The notes: generated from the sequence alone by a model not told the origin. Counted from the stretch's first letter, positions 9,431 through 20,976 are shown. The stretch is DNA of 64,000 bases from Clostridia bacterium (GCA_017463205.1 JAFTPQ010000006.1:1-64000); one strand, 5' to 3'. A program made the numbers and translations.

Positions 9431-10726
9431 GTGCGTATTTTAAAAAGTAAAAAATGGTTGTTGGTTTTGTTGGGCATAGGGGCTGTTATATTGACGGCAC
9501 TGGGTGTTTCGGCGTGCGCCAAAACGAAAAAATCGCAAAACAATTCGTCCGATGCCCCGATCAAAGAAAGCGTGTTGTTCGATACGTACGCCGACACGAC
9601 GTATGGCACAAACGGCGTGTGGATCGAAAAAGTGTACGATGCGGCGGTGGACGAAGAAGGACATTTGGCGATTCCCGAAACGTATCAAGGTCAAACGGTG
9701 GTGGGGATACGCGTGCTTGATACGGGCGAGCCTTTCAAATTTAACGAAAACGTGAAATCGGTGTCGTTGCCGAACAGTTTGATCGAAATCGGATATAACG
9801 CCTTTCGCGGTATGATCCGTTTGCACAGCGTTACGTTTGCCGAAAACAGTTGTTTGAAAAAGGTGGACGCGGACGCTTTTAAAGATTGCGCTTCTTTGCA
9901 AGAAGTGATCTTTCCCGATTCGTTAGAGTATTTAAACGATGTGTTTTCGGGCTGTACGCTGTTGCAGTCGGTGCATTTTGGCGCAAACACGGAGATGATA
10001 GCGGATTATTTCACCGATTGTCCGTATTTATCCGTCATCAGTGTTTCGGAAGAAAATCAAACGTATTCGTCGTTGGACGGAGTGTTATACAGTAAGGACA
10101 AATGGGAACTGATCCGTTGTCCGCGCGGCATAAAGACGTTGAATTTGCCGCAGGAAACGGAGGAAATCGGCGTAAAAGCGGTGTATCACAACGAAAATTT
10201 GACGACGGTCGATTTGAAAAACGTAGCTTATATCCGCGAATATGCCTTCGAGGGTTGCAAAAATTTGTACGGCGTGGAAGGAAATGACGTAGATATCGTG
10301 ATGTTGGACGCTTTCAAAGACACGCCGTGGATATTGAAGACGAACACGCCAAACGGAATATTGCGCTTGGGCTGGGCGTTGGTGAAATACCGCGGAGCGG
10401 AATTGACGCTGACGTTGGAAGATTATCACAGCATTTCGCCTTACGCTTTCGAGGGGAACGATACGTTGTATACGGTGTATTTAAAAGGTTCGCTGTTCGG
10501 GGCGTACGAGGGCGCGTTTAAACGTTGTCAACAGCTTCGCGCGGTGTACGTGGAAGTCAACGGTCCGTTGTTTATTTCCGACGGCACGTTTGACGAAAAT
10601 CTGCCGGACCGAAAAATTTATATGTCGCAAGGCGCGTACGATTATGCGCAAACGAATGTGTTTTGGCAAAAGTACGTACAAGAAGGGGCGGTAATTTTAC
10701 GGGACTGGGTTCTCCAAGGTACATAA
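9431..10726 (+). CDS. BspA-type leucine-rich-repeat lipoprotein
   Basis: 431 residues from a GTG at 9431, preceded by AGGTGA a few bases upstream. An upstream TTG would extend the frame but would read through a dispersed repeat and has no ribosome site. A lipoprotein signal follows, with lipobox VSAC (Cys29), then LRR_5 repeats over about 95-400 (pattern LP.SL.EIGYNAF). It lies 87 bases after the giant LRR gene and is closed by a strong terminator at 10755, so it could be the end of that operon or a unit of its own. Probably a cell-surface binding protein; the ligand is unknown. Confidence 0.82.
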   Translation: MRILKSKKWLLVLLGIGAVILTALGVSACAKTKKSQNNSSDAPIKESVLFDTYADTTYGTNGVWIEKVYDAAVDEEGHLAIPETYQGQTVVGIRVLDTGEPFKFNENVKSVSLPNSLIEIGYNAFRGMIRLHSVTFAENSCLKKVDADAFKDCASLQEVIFPDSLEYLNDVFSGCTLLQSVHFGANTEMIADYFTDCPYLSVISVSEENQTYSSLDGVLYSKDKWELIRCPRGIKTLNLPQETEEIGVKAVYHNENLTTVDLKNVAYIREYAFEGCKNLYGVEGNDVDIVMLDAFKDTPWILKTNTPNGILRLGWALVKYRGAELTLTLEDYHSISPYAFEGNDTLYTVYLKGSLFGAYEGAFKRCQQLRAVYVEVNGPLFISDGTFDENLPDRKIYMSQGAYDYAQTNVFWQKYVQEGAVILRDWVLQGT

Positions 10727-10754
10727 AACAAAGGCAGTTTCGTAAAATGAGGCG

Positions 10755-10790
10755 AGGCTTTTCCGAAAAACAAAAGGAAAAGCCTTTTTT
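10755..10790 (+). terminator. Rho-independent terminator
   Basis: AGGCTTTTCC (10755-10764) pairs perfectly with GGAAAAGCCT (10776-10785), followed by a run of T. It ends the LRR lipoprotein transcript and isolates the next gene. Confidence 0.9.
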
Positions 10791-10802
10791 GCGCATAAAA
10801 GC

Positions 10803-10858
10803 TTGTAAACGGGCGGGGAAATGTGATATAATAATGTCGTGCGTGTAAACGGAGGAAG
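10803..10858 (+). promoter_or_regulatory. Promoter and ribosome site of the permease-glycosidase gene
   Basis: TTGTAA at 10803-10808, an 18-base spacer, and TATAAT at 10827-10832 with an extended TG two bases before it. GGAGGAAG follows at 10851-10858, six bases before the ATG at 10864. Confidence 0.75.
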
Positions 10859-10863
10859 AAAAG

Positions 10864-13800
10864 ATGGGAAACGCGGAAAACAAACATAACAGACAAACGT
10901 TTGGGAAACAGAATTGGTGGATACTGATTTTATTCGGCTTGGTGGGACAGATCGCTTGGTCGGTGGAAAATATGTATTTCAATTTATTCGTATTTGAAAC
11001 GGTGTCGCCCGATTTAGACACGGTGACGCTGATGGTGCAATTATCGGGGATCGCCGCGACGGTGACAACGCTGATCGCAGGTACGCTGTCGGATAAAACG
11101 GGCAACAGGCGGCGGTTTATTTCATATGGGTATATCATCTGGGGGATCACCGTGGCTTTGTTCGGCTTTTTAAGCGTGGACAATATACAAACTCTGTTGC
11201 GCAGCGATTACGGCAAAGCCGTTTCGTTTACGCTGACGGCGGTGGTTGTCGGGGATTGTATCATGACGGTGTTCGGTTCGACGGCAAACGACGCGGCGTT
11301 TAACGCGTGGGTGACGGATAACACCCGTGAGGCGTTCCGCGGCAAGGTGGAGGGCGTATTGTCCGTGTTGCCGTTGATTGCAATGCTGATCGTGGCGGGC
11401 GGTTTTGGGATCTTGGTCGAATTTATCGGCTATACGGGGTTGTTTGCGACGCTTGGCGGCGTGATCACGCTTTGCGGCATAGCGGGGATCTTTGTGATCA
11501 AAGACAGCCCTGCGCTTCGGAAAAAGGGCAGTTTAAAAGACGTGGTGTTTGGGTTTAAACCCGCTGTGATCAAAGCCAATCCCGCTTTTTACGTAACGTT
11601 GTGCTTGATCGGCGTTTACGGTGTGGCGTGTCAAATTTTTATGCCCTATCTGATTATTTACATGAAGACGTATCTCGGTTTTTCGACGGTGGAATACAGC
11701 ATTGTGTTCGGCGTAGCGATCATTTTGGGCGCGGCGATCAACGTGTATTTGGGCGGCGTTACCGATCGTCTTGATAAAATTAAAACGCTGTATTTGGCGA
11801 CAGCCGTACTTGCCGTGGGGCTGGGCGGTATGTATTTGATGCATTTTGAAGACCATATGACAACGTTGGTTGCGTTTGGTGTGGCAGGGTTTGTGATGAT
11901 CACGGGTTATATCTTGGTGTCGGCGTTGTGCGGCGCGTTGGTGCGCGATTATACGCCCGAACAGGACGCAGGGAAATTGCAGGGTGTGCGTATGATCTTC
12001 AGCGTACTGATCCCGATGATCGTGGGCCCGATGATCGGCAACGCGATCAACGAAGCGGCAAATTTACCGTTGTTAAACGCAGGCGCAGACATTATGACGA
12101 CGGAATATATTCCCGCTCCCGGCATCTTTTTGGCGGGCGCGTTGATGACGACTTTGATGTTTGCTTTGATTCCCGTTTTGAGGAAAGTAGCAAATAAAAA
12201 ACCGCCGAAAGAGGGCGAAACAGCCGATCGTGCCGATCAAATCGATGCGTTCGATCCTTCCGAATTACCCGATTTGACGGCGATCAAAACGGCGGGATAC
12301 AAGCGGTTTGCTCGGTTGAAAACGGAATACGAAGTTGGGGAAACGCCGCACGCGGAACATCCTTTGCCGCAGGCGCAGCGGGACAAATGGCTGTGCTTAA
12401 ACGGAAAATGGAGTTTTCAAAAACACAGCGCGCGCGGAGAAACTCTGTACGATGGGGAGATCCTTGTGCCTTTTTCGCCCGAAACGATCAACAGCGGCGT
12501 GGAAGAAGGGTTTGTATTGCAGCCTTTGCAATCGTTGACGTACACGCGGAAGATCGAGTTGGATAAAACGTGGACGTCGGGTAGAACGGTGTTGCATTTC
12601 GGCGCGGTGGACAGTTGGTGTAAGGTGTACTGCAACGGGGAAGAAGTGGGCGGTCACGAAGGGGGCTTTACGGCTTTTTCGTTTGATATCACCGCCTATT
12701 TAAAGGAAGGGGAAAACGAAATTTGCGTAAAATGTCGCGACGAGGCGACGCGGAACGATGGCGCGCGCGGCAAACAAAGCGACGAAAGAGGGGGAATTTG
12801 GTATACGCCGCAAAGCGGCATTTGGCAAACCGTTTGGTTGGAGAATATGCCTCAAAATTATATAACCGACCTTAAAATCACTCCGAACGCGGAGGAAAAA
12901 GCGGTGGAAATCGCGGCAAACAGCATTGACGGCGGCGAAATACAAATCACCGTCTACGACGACGAAAAAGAAATGATTTCGGCGGTGTTCCGCGATAAGA
13001 TCCGTTTGCAACACGATTTTCAGTTGTGGTCGCCCGAAAATCCCAAATTGTATACGTTTACATTGACGAACGACGCGGGGGATAAAATTCGGTCTTATTT
13101 TGCCGTGCGTTCATTTGGTAAATTGGTAAAAAAAGACGTTGATCGACAAACGCACATTGCAAGCCTCACTTTAAACGGCAAGCCTTATTTTTTCAACGGT
13201 ATTCTCGATCAGGGGTATTGGTCGGACGGGATGTTGACCTATCCCAGCGACAAAGCGGCGTACGACGAATTGAAAATGTTAAAGGATATGGGTTTTAACA
13301 CCGTCCGCAAGCATATTAAAATAGAGCCGATGCGCTGGTATCATCATTGTGATAAATTGGGGCTTATTGTTTGGCAAGATTTTGTAAACGGAGGGGGCAG
13401 GTATGCGTTCACGCACGTAGCGGCGTTCCCGTTCCTCGGTTTTCACCACAAGGACGAGGGCGAAAAAAATTATCCTTATTTCGCGCGTGAAGACGAGCGC
13501 GGCAGAGCGGAATACGCTCAAATGGTAGATGAAACGCTGTCGCAATTATACAATTGCCCGTGCATTGGCGTTTGGGTGCCGTTTAACGAAGGTTGGGGGC
13601 AGTTTGATTCGGCAAAATGGACGAATTACGTTCACGAACGGGATAAAACGCGGATCGTCGATTCGGTGAGCGGTTGGCACGATCAAGGGGTTGGAAAAAC
13701 CGATTTGAAAAGTCTGCACATCTATTATACCAAATTGAAAGTGCCGAAAGAAAAACGCCCTGTGGTGCTTAGCGAATTTGGCGGTTATTCGATGAAATGC

Positions 13801-14067
13801 GAGGGGCATGTATTTGATGAAAGCAAAGAATTTGGATATAAAAAGTTTAAAACGCCCGTCGAATTGGCGGATGCGTTGTCCACGCTTTACGAAAAAAAGG
13901 TGTTGCCGCTGATCGAAAAAGGTTTGTGCGGATGTATTTATACGCAAGTGTCGGACGTGGAGGAGGAAATCAACGGTTTGGTGACGTACGATCGGAAAGT
14001 GGTGAAAGTGCCGATCAAAATTATGGCGTCGCTGAATGAAAAACTCAACGCCTACAATAAAAAATAA
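10864..14067 (+). CDS. Fusion of an MFS/GPH-type sugar permease with a GH2 glycoside hydrolase
   Basis: One uninterrupted frame of 1067 residues. Residues 1 to about 443 are a 12-helix major facilitator (GPH/SLC45-like sugar:cation symporter) with the loop LSDKTGNRRR. A charged linker (about 444-500) leads into a complete family 2 glycoside hydrolase: jelly-roll sugar-binding domain (about 505-665, NGKWSF and YNGE-type motifs), Ig-like domain (about 670-760) and a TIM barrel (about 765-1067). The probable acid/base is Glu909 in FNEGWG and the nucleophile Glu971 in LSEFGG, both intact. The permease should put the hydrolase in the cytoplasm, so a beta-glycoside would be taken up and split by one polypeptide. 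The exact sugar (galactoside, glucuronide, mannoside) cannot be told. A promoter before it and terminators on both sides make it a single-gene unit. The two parts are normally separate genes. Confidence 0.9.
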   Translation: MGNAENKHNRQTFGKQNWWILILFGLVGQIAWSVENMYFNLFVFETVSPDLDTVTLMVQLSGIAATVTTLIAGTLSDKTGNRRRFISYGYIIWGITVALFGFLSVDNIQTLLRSDYGKAVSFTLTAVVVGDCIMTVFGSTANDAAFNAWVTDNTREAFRGKVEGVLSVLPLIAMLIVAGGFGILVEFIGYTGLFATLGGVITLCGIAGIFVIKDSPALRKKGSLKDVVFGFKPAVIKANPAFYVTLCLIGVYGVACQIFMPYLIIYMKTYLGFSTVEYSIVFGVAIILGAAINVYLGGVTDRLDKIKTLYLATAVLAVGLGGMYLMHFEDHMTTLVAFGVAGFVMITGYILVSALCGALVRDYTPEQDAGKLQGVRMIFSVLIPMIVGPMIGNAINEAANLPLLNAGADIMTTEYIPAPGIFLAGALMTTLMFALIPVLRKVANKKPPKEGETADRADQIDAFDPSELPDLTAIKTAGYKRFARLKTEYEVGETPHAEHPLPQAQRDKWLCLNGKWSFQKHSARGETLYDGEILVPFSPETINSGVEEGFVLQPLQSLTYTRKIELDKTWTSGRTVLHFGAVDSWCKVYCNGEEVGGHEGGFTAFSFDITAYLKEGENEICVKCRDEATRNDGARGKQSDERGGIWYTPQSGIWQTVWLENMPQNYITDLKITPNAEEKAVEIAANSIDGGEIQITVYDDEKEMISAVFRDKIRLQHDFQLWSPENPKLYTFTLTNDAGDKIRSYFAVRSFGKLVKKDVDRQTHIASLTLNGKPYFFNGILDQGYWSDGMLTYPSDKAAYDELKMLKDMGFNTVRKHIKIEPMRWYHHCDKLGLIVWQDFVNGGGRYAFTHVAAFPFLGFHHKDEGEKNYPYFAREDERGRAEYAQMVDETLSQLYNCPCIGVWVPFNEGWGQFDSAKWTNYVHERDKTRIVDSVSGWHDQGVGKTDLKSLHIYYTKLKVPKEKRPVVLSEFGGYSMKCEGHVFDESKEFGYKKFKTPVELADALSTLYEKKVLPLIEKGLCGCIYTQVSDVEEEINGLVTYDRKVVKVPIKIMASLNEKLNAYNKK

Positions 14068-14124
14068 ACGGCGAAACGGCGGTGAGGAAAAGCCGTAACG
14101 CAAACACAAATAAAAACGCAAAAC

Positions 14125-14158
14125 AAAAAGAGCAATCGAAAGATGGCTCTTTTTACTT
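14125..14158 (+). terminator. Rho-independent terminator
   Basis: AAAAAGAGC (14125-14133) pairs with GCTCTTTTT (14146-14154) around a 12-base loop. It closes the fusion gene. The remaining bases up to 14243 show no clear promoter. Confidence 0.8.
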
Positions 14159-14243
14159 GTAACGTCGTCTTTTTTTAGTTGTAAATTGGGGGTTATAAAA
14201 ATGCGGAAGATACGCAAACTGTGAAAAAGAACAGGAGGGCGGT

Positions 14244-14840
14244 ATGGCAAACGCAAAAACAAGGAGAATTGCGGACAAAGCGGCAAAATATTTTTTATTG
14301 ATAATGGCAATTTCCTTTTTGGGCTGGGCGTTTGAAACGTCGGTCGTCTTTTTTGAAACGAAGCGTTTTTACAATCAAGGATTTATGAAATTGCCTTTTT
14401 GCCCGATATACGGCTGTTCGGTGTTGGCCGTTTATTTTTTGCTCGGTGTACCGAAAAAGAGTGTGGCGAAAAGCGAGGAGGAAAAAGGGGGCGGCGTTTT
14501 GTTGAAACGGATCTCTCATACGACGGTGTATTACGTCGCTTATTTATTGTTTGCCTTTCTCATTCCTTCTGTGGCGGAACTGATCGTCGGAGCGTTTTTC
14601 GATCGGCTGTTTTCCGTACGGCTTTGGAGCTACCGTTCGTATCCGTTGCATATCAACGGGTATGTCTGTTTGCCCGTTTCCTTGGTTTGGATGGGGTTGA
14701 TCTTTGTGTTTATGCGGTATTTTTTCACTCCGCTAAAACGGAGTGTTTTTCGTTTGCCCGATGTGTTTGCGGCGTCGCTTGCTTTGTTGTTGCTGTTTGC
14801 CGTTGCGTGCGATATGACGTTGCAATATTTGGCTTTGTAA
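14244..14840 (+). CDS. CmpB-like (PF06541-type) membrane protein
   Basis: 198 residues with about five hydrophobic segments. The N-terminal stretch with FLGWAFE followed by a GF....PFCPIYG segment matches the family annotated as putative ABC transporter permease (CmpB-like), found widely in Clostridia. No ATPase is adjacent, so a transport role is not supported here. GGAGG lies before the ATG. It is followed after 41 bases by the flippase gene and may be cotranscribed with it. Confidence 0.7.
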   Translation: MANAKTRRIADKAAKYFLLIMAISFLGWAFETSVVFFETKRFYNQGFMKLPFCPIYGCSVLAVYFLLGVPKKSVAKSEEEKGGGVLLKRISHTTVYYVAYLLFAFLIPSVAELIVGAFFDRLFSVRLWSYRSYPLHINGYVCLPVSLVWMGLIFVFMRYFFTPLKRSVFRLPDVFAASLALLLLFAVACDMTLQYLAL

Positions 14841-14881
14841 CAGCGCGGGAAAGGGCGTAAAGAAGAACGGGGGAGAGGAGA

Positions 14882-15511
14882 ATGGAGAAAGCAAAAGAAA
14901 TAAAACAGACGAAAGGCGGATTTTTAAAGGGCGCGGCGTGGATCGCATTGGGCGGTTTTGTCGCGAAGATCATCGGCGCATTATACCGCATTCCCCTCAC
15001 CAACCTCATCGGCGGGCACGGTTTGGGATTATATCAAATGGTGTATCCGGTGTATTGCCTGCTATTGACGGTTTCAGCGACGGGTATTCCTGCGTCGATC
15101 GCAAAACTCACTGCCGAACGCATCGGGCAAGGACGATCGGAAAAACCCGTGTTTAGAACGGCGATGAAACTGTTTTTATTGATCGGGGGAACGGGAAGCG
15201 TTTTGATGGTGTTGATCGCTCCCTTTTTAAGCGCGGCGCAAGGAACAAAAGAGATCGTCGGTGGGTATTACGCATTAGCGCCCTCTGTATTTTTGGTGTC
15301 GGCAATTTCCGTTTTTCGCGGTTGGTTTCAAGGCAAAAACCAGATGTTTCCAACGGCGATATCCGAAATTACGGAACAAGCCGTTAAAGTGGGATTTGGT
15401 TTGTTATTCGCATACCTGTATAGGGGGAATGTGGAAAAAGCGGTGGTGTTTTTATTGCTTTCGGTGTCCATTTCCGAGGCAGTGGCGTTGTTGATCGTTT
15501 TTTTATTGTAA
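14882..15511 (+). CDS. N-terminal half of a split YabM/SpoVB-type (MOP superfamily) lipid flippase
   Basis: 209 residues with about six membrane helices. It begins with the family's usual FLKGAAWIALGGFVAKIIGA-type first helix and the GLGLYQMVYP segment. Full-length relatives have about 14 helices and 500 or more residues; this frame stops with TAA at 15509-15511, in the central cytoplasmic loop. The second half resumes in the same frame at 15563, so the two were one gene. The break is filled by an inverted pair of the dispersed repeat. The order flippase-YabN matches yabM-yabN of Bacillus subtilis, which supports the identity. Either this is a fresh pseudogene or the two halves assemble as a split protein. 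Confidence 0.82.
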   Translation: MEKAKEIKQTKGGFLKGAAWIALGGFVAKIIGALYRIPLTNLIGGHGLGLYQMVYPVYCLLLTVSATGIPASIAKLTAERIGQGRSEKPVFRTAMKLFLLIGGTGSVLMVLIAPFLSAAQGTKEIVGGYYALAPSVFLVSAISVFRGWFQGKNQMFPTAISEITEQAVKVGFGLLFAYLYRGNVEKAVVFLLLSVSISEAVALLIVFLL

Positions 15512-15567
15512 AAACACGTACCTGCCCCCCATTAAATAAAAAACGACGGGGGCAGGGTTGCGATGAA
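15512..15567 (+). repeat. Inverted pair of the dispersed motif interrupting the flippase gene
   Basis: The left arm ACGTACCTGCCCCCC (about 15516-15530) is the reverse complement of the motif, and the right arm GGGGGCAGGGTTGCGATGAA (15548-15567) is the motif itself, separated by an AT-rich loop. It adds in-frame TAA codons at 15509 and 15533. The right arm also supplies a weak G-rich ribosome site and the ATG of the second half. The loop and right arm resemble the copies after 9.34 kb and at 25.88 kb, so the whole looks like a small palindromic insertion. Confidence 0.7.
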
Positions 15568-16258
15568 AACGGTGTTGCGGCTGAGTATTCCCGTTACGTT
15601 GAGTTCTATGTTATTGCCTCTTTCGGGGCTTTTGGACAGCGTGCTTGTTCCAAGGCTTTTGGGTGCGTATGCAAGCGATCCCGTGGCGTTATACGGCTTG
15701 TTTGCGGGCGGCGCGGTGACGGTGATCAATCTGCCCGTTTCCATTTGTTACGGGATTGCGGCGGCGAGCGTGCCTGCGGTGGCAACGGCGGCGACGACGG
15801 CTGGGCAGTCTGTGCGCAAGCGTATCTTTTTTTCTTTGGGGATCACGGTGTTGATCGGCGGCGCAAGCGCGATCGGGCTGTATCTGTTTGCCGCGCCTGC
15901 CGCAAAAATCATTTTTCGCAGTTTACAAGGAGAGGAATTGCAAACGCTGATCGGGCTGATCCGCGCATTTTCCGTCAGCGCGCTTACGTTGTCGTGTGTG
16001 CAAACGCTGTCGGCGTGTTTAACGGCGCAGGGGAAACCGCAACACGCGGCGTTGTCGATGCTGATTGCCGTTACGGTGAAAACGGGGACGTATGCGGTGT
16101 TGTTGCAAAATGCGAAAACCTCGGTTTTTGGGTTGGCGTATGCCACCAATCTTTGTTATTTGGTTGCTTTTCTTCTTGATTTATTGTATAATCTTATTGT
16201 AAGCAAACGGCGAAGTCAGCCGAAAATAAAAGCGGAACAGGAAGGAGAAAAGGAATGA
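15563..16258 (+). CDS. C-terminal half of a split YabM/SpoVB-type lipid flippase
   Basis: 231 residues with about seven or eight helices, starting with the LSIPVTLSSMLLPLSGLLDS-type helix that follows the central loop in full-length flippases. It ends with a lysine/arginine-rich tail. It is in frame with the first half, 51 bases away. The start codon lies inside the repeat arm and has only a weak G-rich site before it, so translation efficiency is doubtful. It overlaps the mazG gene by 4 bases, so translation of this half probably couples to mazG, which may be why the frame is kept open. Family function: moving lipid-linked wall precursors across the membrane. Confidence 0.8.
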   Translation: MKTVLRLSIPVTLSSMLLPLSGLLDSVLVPRLLGAYASDPVALYGLFAGGAVTVINLPVSICYGIAAASVPAVATAATTAGQSVRKRIFFSLGITVLIGGASAIGLYLFAAPAAKIIFRSLQGEELQTLIGLIRAFSVSALTLSCVQTLSACLTAQGKPQHAALSMLIAVTVKTGTYAVLLQNAKTSVFGLAYATNLCYLVAFLLDLLYNLIVSKRRSQPKIKAEQEGEKE

Positions 16259-17685
16259 TCACGGTAATCGGATTGGGTGTTGAAAAGGGGGATTTGACGA
16301 AACGCGGCGAGGAAAAGATTTTGCAAGCGGCAAAAAACGGCGATCCTATTCTTGTACGGACGGGCAAAACGCTGTCGTATCAAACGGTGTTAGAGCTGGG
16401 CGTGCCGCACGTTACGCTCGATCGGGTGTATGAAAAGAGCCGCAATTTCGATACGCTTACCAAAAATTTGGCAAGCGAAGTGATCAAAAGCGGCGATAAC
16501 GCCGTATATTTGGTGGACGGTTCGGCGGGGGAAGACAATTCCGTGAAGGAAATTTATCGCAAAAAACGCGGTAAAATAGAAGTGATTTGCGGGGTTTCCA
16601 AGACGACGCCGTTGGTGGACGCGGCGAATTTTAAAACTTGTTCGTATATGACGGTTTCGGCGTATGAATTATACGATGAAATTCCGCCCCGTTTGACGTT
16701 GCCGTTGATCGTGTACGATCTGGACGACGAAATGACGGCGAGCCATTGTAAATTGTTGTTGGGCGATCTGTTTGGGGAAGAAATTACCGTGACGCATATC
16801 GTACGGGGAAAGGGCAAAAAAATCAAGCTTTACGAACTTGATCGCCAAGAAAGCTACGATTATTCTTCGGCGGTGGCGATCGATGCTTGCGATTTGTTGC
16901 AAAAGCAACGGTTTACGGTGGAAGATTTAAAAGAGATCGTGGTGCGGTTGCGCAAACCGAACGGTTGTCCTTGGGATCGGGTGCAAACGCCCGAAAGTAT
17001 TAAAATGTCGGCGGTGGAAGAAGCATACGAATTGGTGGACGCGATCGATCAAAACGACGACGATAAAATTTTGGAAGAAACGGGCGATTTATTGTTGCAA
17101 GTAATTTTTCACGCCGTAATGAAAGAAGAAAGGGGCGCGTTCAATTTGACGGACGTACTTTCGGGGATCTGCGAAAAATTAATTACGCGGCATACGCACG
17201 TGTTCGGGGAAGATAAAGCAACGGACGGCGAAAGCGCGTTGTCCGTTTGGGAAAAGAATAAAATGACGGAAAAGCATCAAGTGACGTTTGCCGATTCCGT
17301 CAACGACGTTCCCAAATGTTTCCCTGCGGCGATGCGCGCGCAAAAGATCGGAAAACGCGCGTCGAAAGCGGGTATGGATTTCGCAACGGCGGAGGCGGCG
17401 GCAACTCGGTTGCAAGAGGAACTTGCCGAATTTTTCGAGGCGTATAAAAAGGGAAATGCCGCGGAAACGGAAAAGGAACTCGGCGACGTATTGTTTGCGG
17501 CTGTCAACGTAGGGCGAAAAGCGGGCTGTGATTGCGAAAAGGCGTTGAAAGAGAGCGCCGAACGGTTTGCGGCGCGTTTTACCAAGGCGGAGGCGTTGGC
17601 TTTGGCGGACGGGAAAACCGTAACACAATTGTCCGAAGCGGAGTGGGACGCATACTATCTTGCGGCGAAAAAGGCGTTGCGATAA
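16255..17685 (+). CDS. mazG: YabN-type protein: tetrapyrrole-methylase-like domain fused to MazG
   Basis: 476 residues. Residues 1 to about 200 form a TP-methylase-like fold (start ITVIGLGVEKGDLT, later DGSAGEDNS). Residues of about 215-470 are two MazG nucleoside triphosphate pyrophosphohydrolase modules: LRKPNGCPWDRVQT, then EEAYELVDAI and EETGDLLLQV carrying the acidic metal ligands, and a second half with EELGDV-like residues. This fusion and length are those of B. subtilis YabN. MazG hydrolyses non-canonical or excess NTPs; the role of the methylase part is not established. The 4-base overlap with the flippase repeats the yabM-yabN arrangement. Confidence 0.9.
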   Translation: MITVIGLGVEKGDLTKRGEEKILQAAKNGDPILVRTGKTLSYQTVLELGVPHVTLDRVYEKSRNFDTLTKNLASEVIKSGDNAVYLVDGSAGEDNSVKEIYRKKRGKIEVICGVSKTTPLVDAANFKTCSYMTVSAYELYDEIPPRLTLPLIVYDLDDEMTASHCKLLLGDLFGEEITVTHIVRGKGKKIKLYELDRQESYDYSSAVAIDACDLLQKQRFTVEDLKEIVVRLRKPNGCPWDRVQTPESIKMSAVEEAYELVDAIDQNDDDKILEETGDLLLQVIFHAVMKEERGAFNLTDVLSGICEKLITRHTHVFGEDKATDGESALSVWEKNKMTEKHQVTFADSVNDVPKCFPAAMRAQKIGKRASKAGMDFATAEAAATRLQEELAEFFEAYKKGNAAETEKELGDVLFAAVNVGRKAGCDCEKALKESAERFAARFTKAEALALADGKTVTQLSEAEWDAYYLAAKKALR

Positions 17686-17764
17686 AAGCGTTTCGATCAA
17701 GGCATTCCGATAAACGAAAAATGAGTAAAAAAGAACGTTGAAAAAGAAAAGGAGATACCCAGGT

Positions 17765-18706
17765 ATGCGTTTACATACGATCAACGTTGGAAATTTGACG
17801 ATGGAAAACAACGTATTTCTTGCGCCGCTTGCGGGGTATACCAACTATCCGTTCCGTCGGCTTTGTAAAGGATACGGAGCGGGGCTTTGTTATACGGAAA
17901 TGGTCAGCGCACAGGGCTTGAAATACGGCAGTGAAAACACAGAGGAACTGTTGTATACCGATGAAAAAGAGGGGGTTGCCGCGGCGCAGATTTTCGGCAG
18001 TGATCCCGAGATCATGCGCGCGGCGTGCGAGCATGAAAAATTGAAACCTTTTCCCATCGTGGATATCAATATGGGCTGTCCCGTGCCGAAAATTTATAAA
18101 AACGGCGAAGGGAGCGCCTTGTTGGAAGATCCTGTTTTGGCGGAACGCATTGTAAAAGCGTGCGTAAAAAGCGGAAAAGTGATTACGGTGAAAATTCGGA
18201 TCGGGATCGACGAACGGGCTTTGGTGACGGAAGAATTTGCCAAACGCATGGAAGGCGCAGGGGCGAGTTTGATTACGGTACACGGAAGAACGAAGGATAA
18301 AGTGTATGCGGGCGACGTTCATTTTAAAGAAATAGAAAAGGCGAAAAAGGCGGTGAACATTCCCGTGATCGCAAACGGCGGCGTGTTTTCGGACGAGGAT
18401 GCGGAAAGATTGATGGATAAAACGGGCGCGGACGGAGTTATGGTGGCGCGTGCGGCGTTGTTCGATCCGCAAATTTTCTGTTTTCTGACGGGAATGCCGA
18501 CGGAAAGTAAGTTGGCGATGTTTGAAAAACAGTTAAAATGGACGGGGCAGGTATGCGACGAACGTTTTACGACGGTGTTTATGCGCAAGATGGCGGCGTT
18601 TTACGTAAAGGGTATGCGCGGCGCGGCGGCATTTAAAGACAGACTGTTTCAAGCGCGATCTCCCGATGAAATTTTGTCGATCGCGCGCGAAATTTGGGAA
18701 GACTGA
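17765..18706 (+). CDS. dus: tRNA-dihydrouridine synthase
   Basis: 313 residues, FMN enzyme that reduces uridines in the D-loop of tRNA. The (beta/alpha)8 barrel is complete. It shows FLAPLAGYTNYPFR near the N-terminus, the catalytic Cys105 in NMGCPVPK, the tRNA/FMN segment TVKIRIG, the TVHGRT loop and IANGGV near the flavin phosphate site, matching the DusB group. I take the ATG at 17765, ten bases after GGAG, over a TTG at 17738 that would add a basic tail not usual in the family. The start region overlaps an ACCCAGGTATGCGTT stretch related to the dispersed motif, and another copy lies inside the gene at 18544. Confidence 0.9.
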   Translation: MRLHTINVGNLTMENNVFLAPLAGYTNYPFRRLCKGYGAGLCYTEMVSAQGLKYGSENTEELLYTDEKEGVAAAQIFGSDPEIMRAACEHEKLKPFPIVDINMGCPVPKIYKNGEGSALLEDPVLAERIVKACVKSGKVITVKIRIGIDERALVTEEFAKRMEGAGASLITVHGRTKDKVYAGDVHFKEIEKAKKAVNIPVIANGGVFSDEDAERLMDKTGADGVMVARAALFDPQIFCFLTGMPTESKLAMFEKQLKWTGQVCDERFTTVFMRKMAAFYVKGMRGAAAFKDRLFQARSPDEILSIAREIWED

Positions 18707-20940
<2,234 letters not shown>

Positions 20941-20976
20941 CGTGGCGCACCTTTACCTGATTAGGAGAAAAATATT

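Noticed and set aside
13389..13412. Repeat insertion disrupting the GH2 domain
   Set aside because: The motif copy is in frame and encodes NGGGRYAF within a region where GH2 proteins normally have a Gly-rich loop, so it does not damage the gene.
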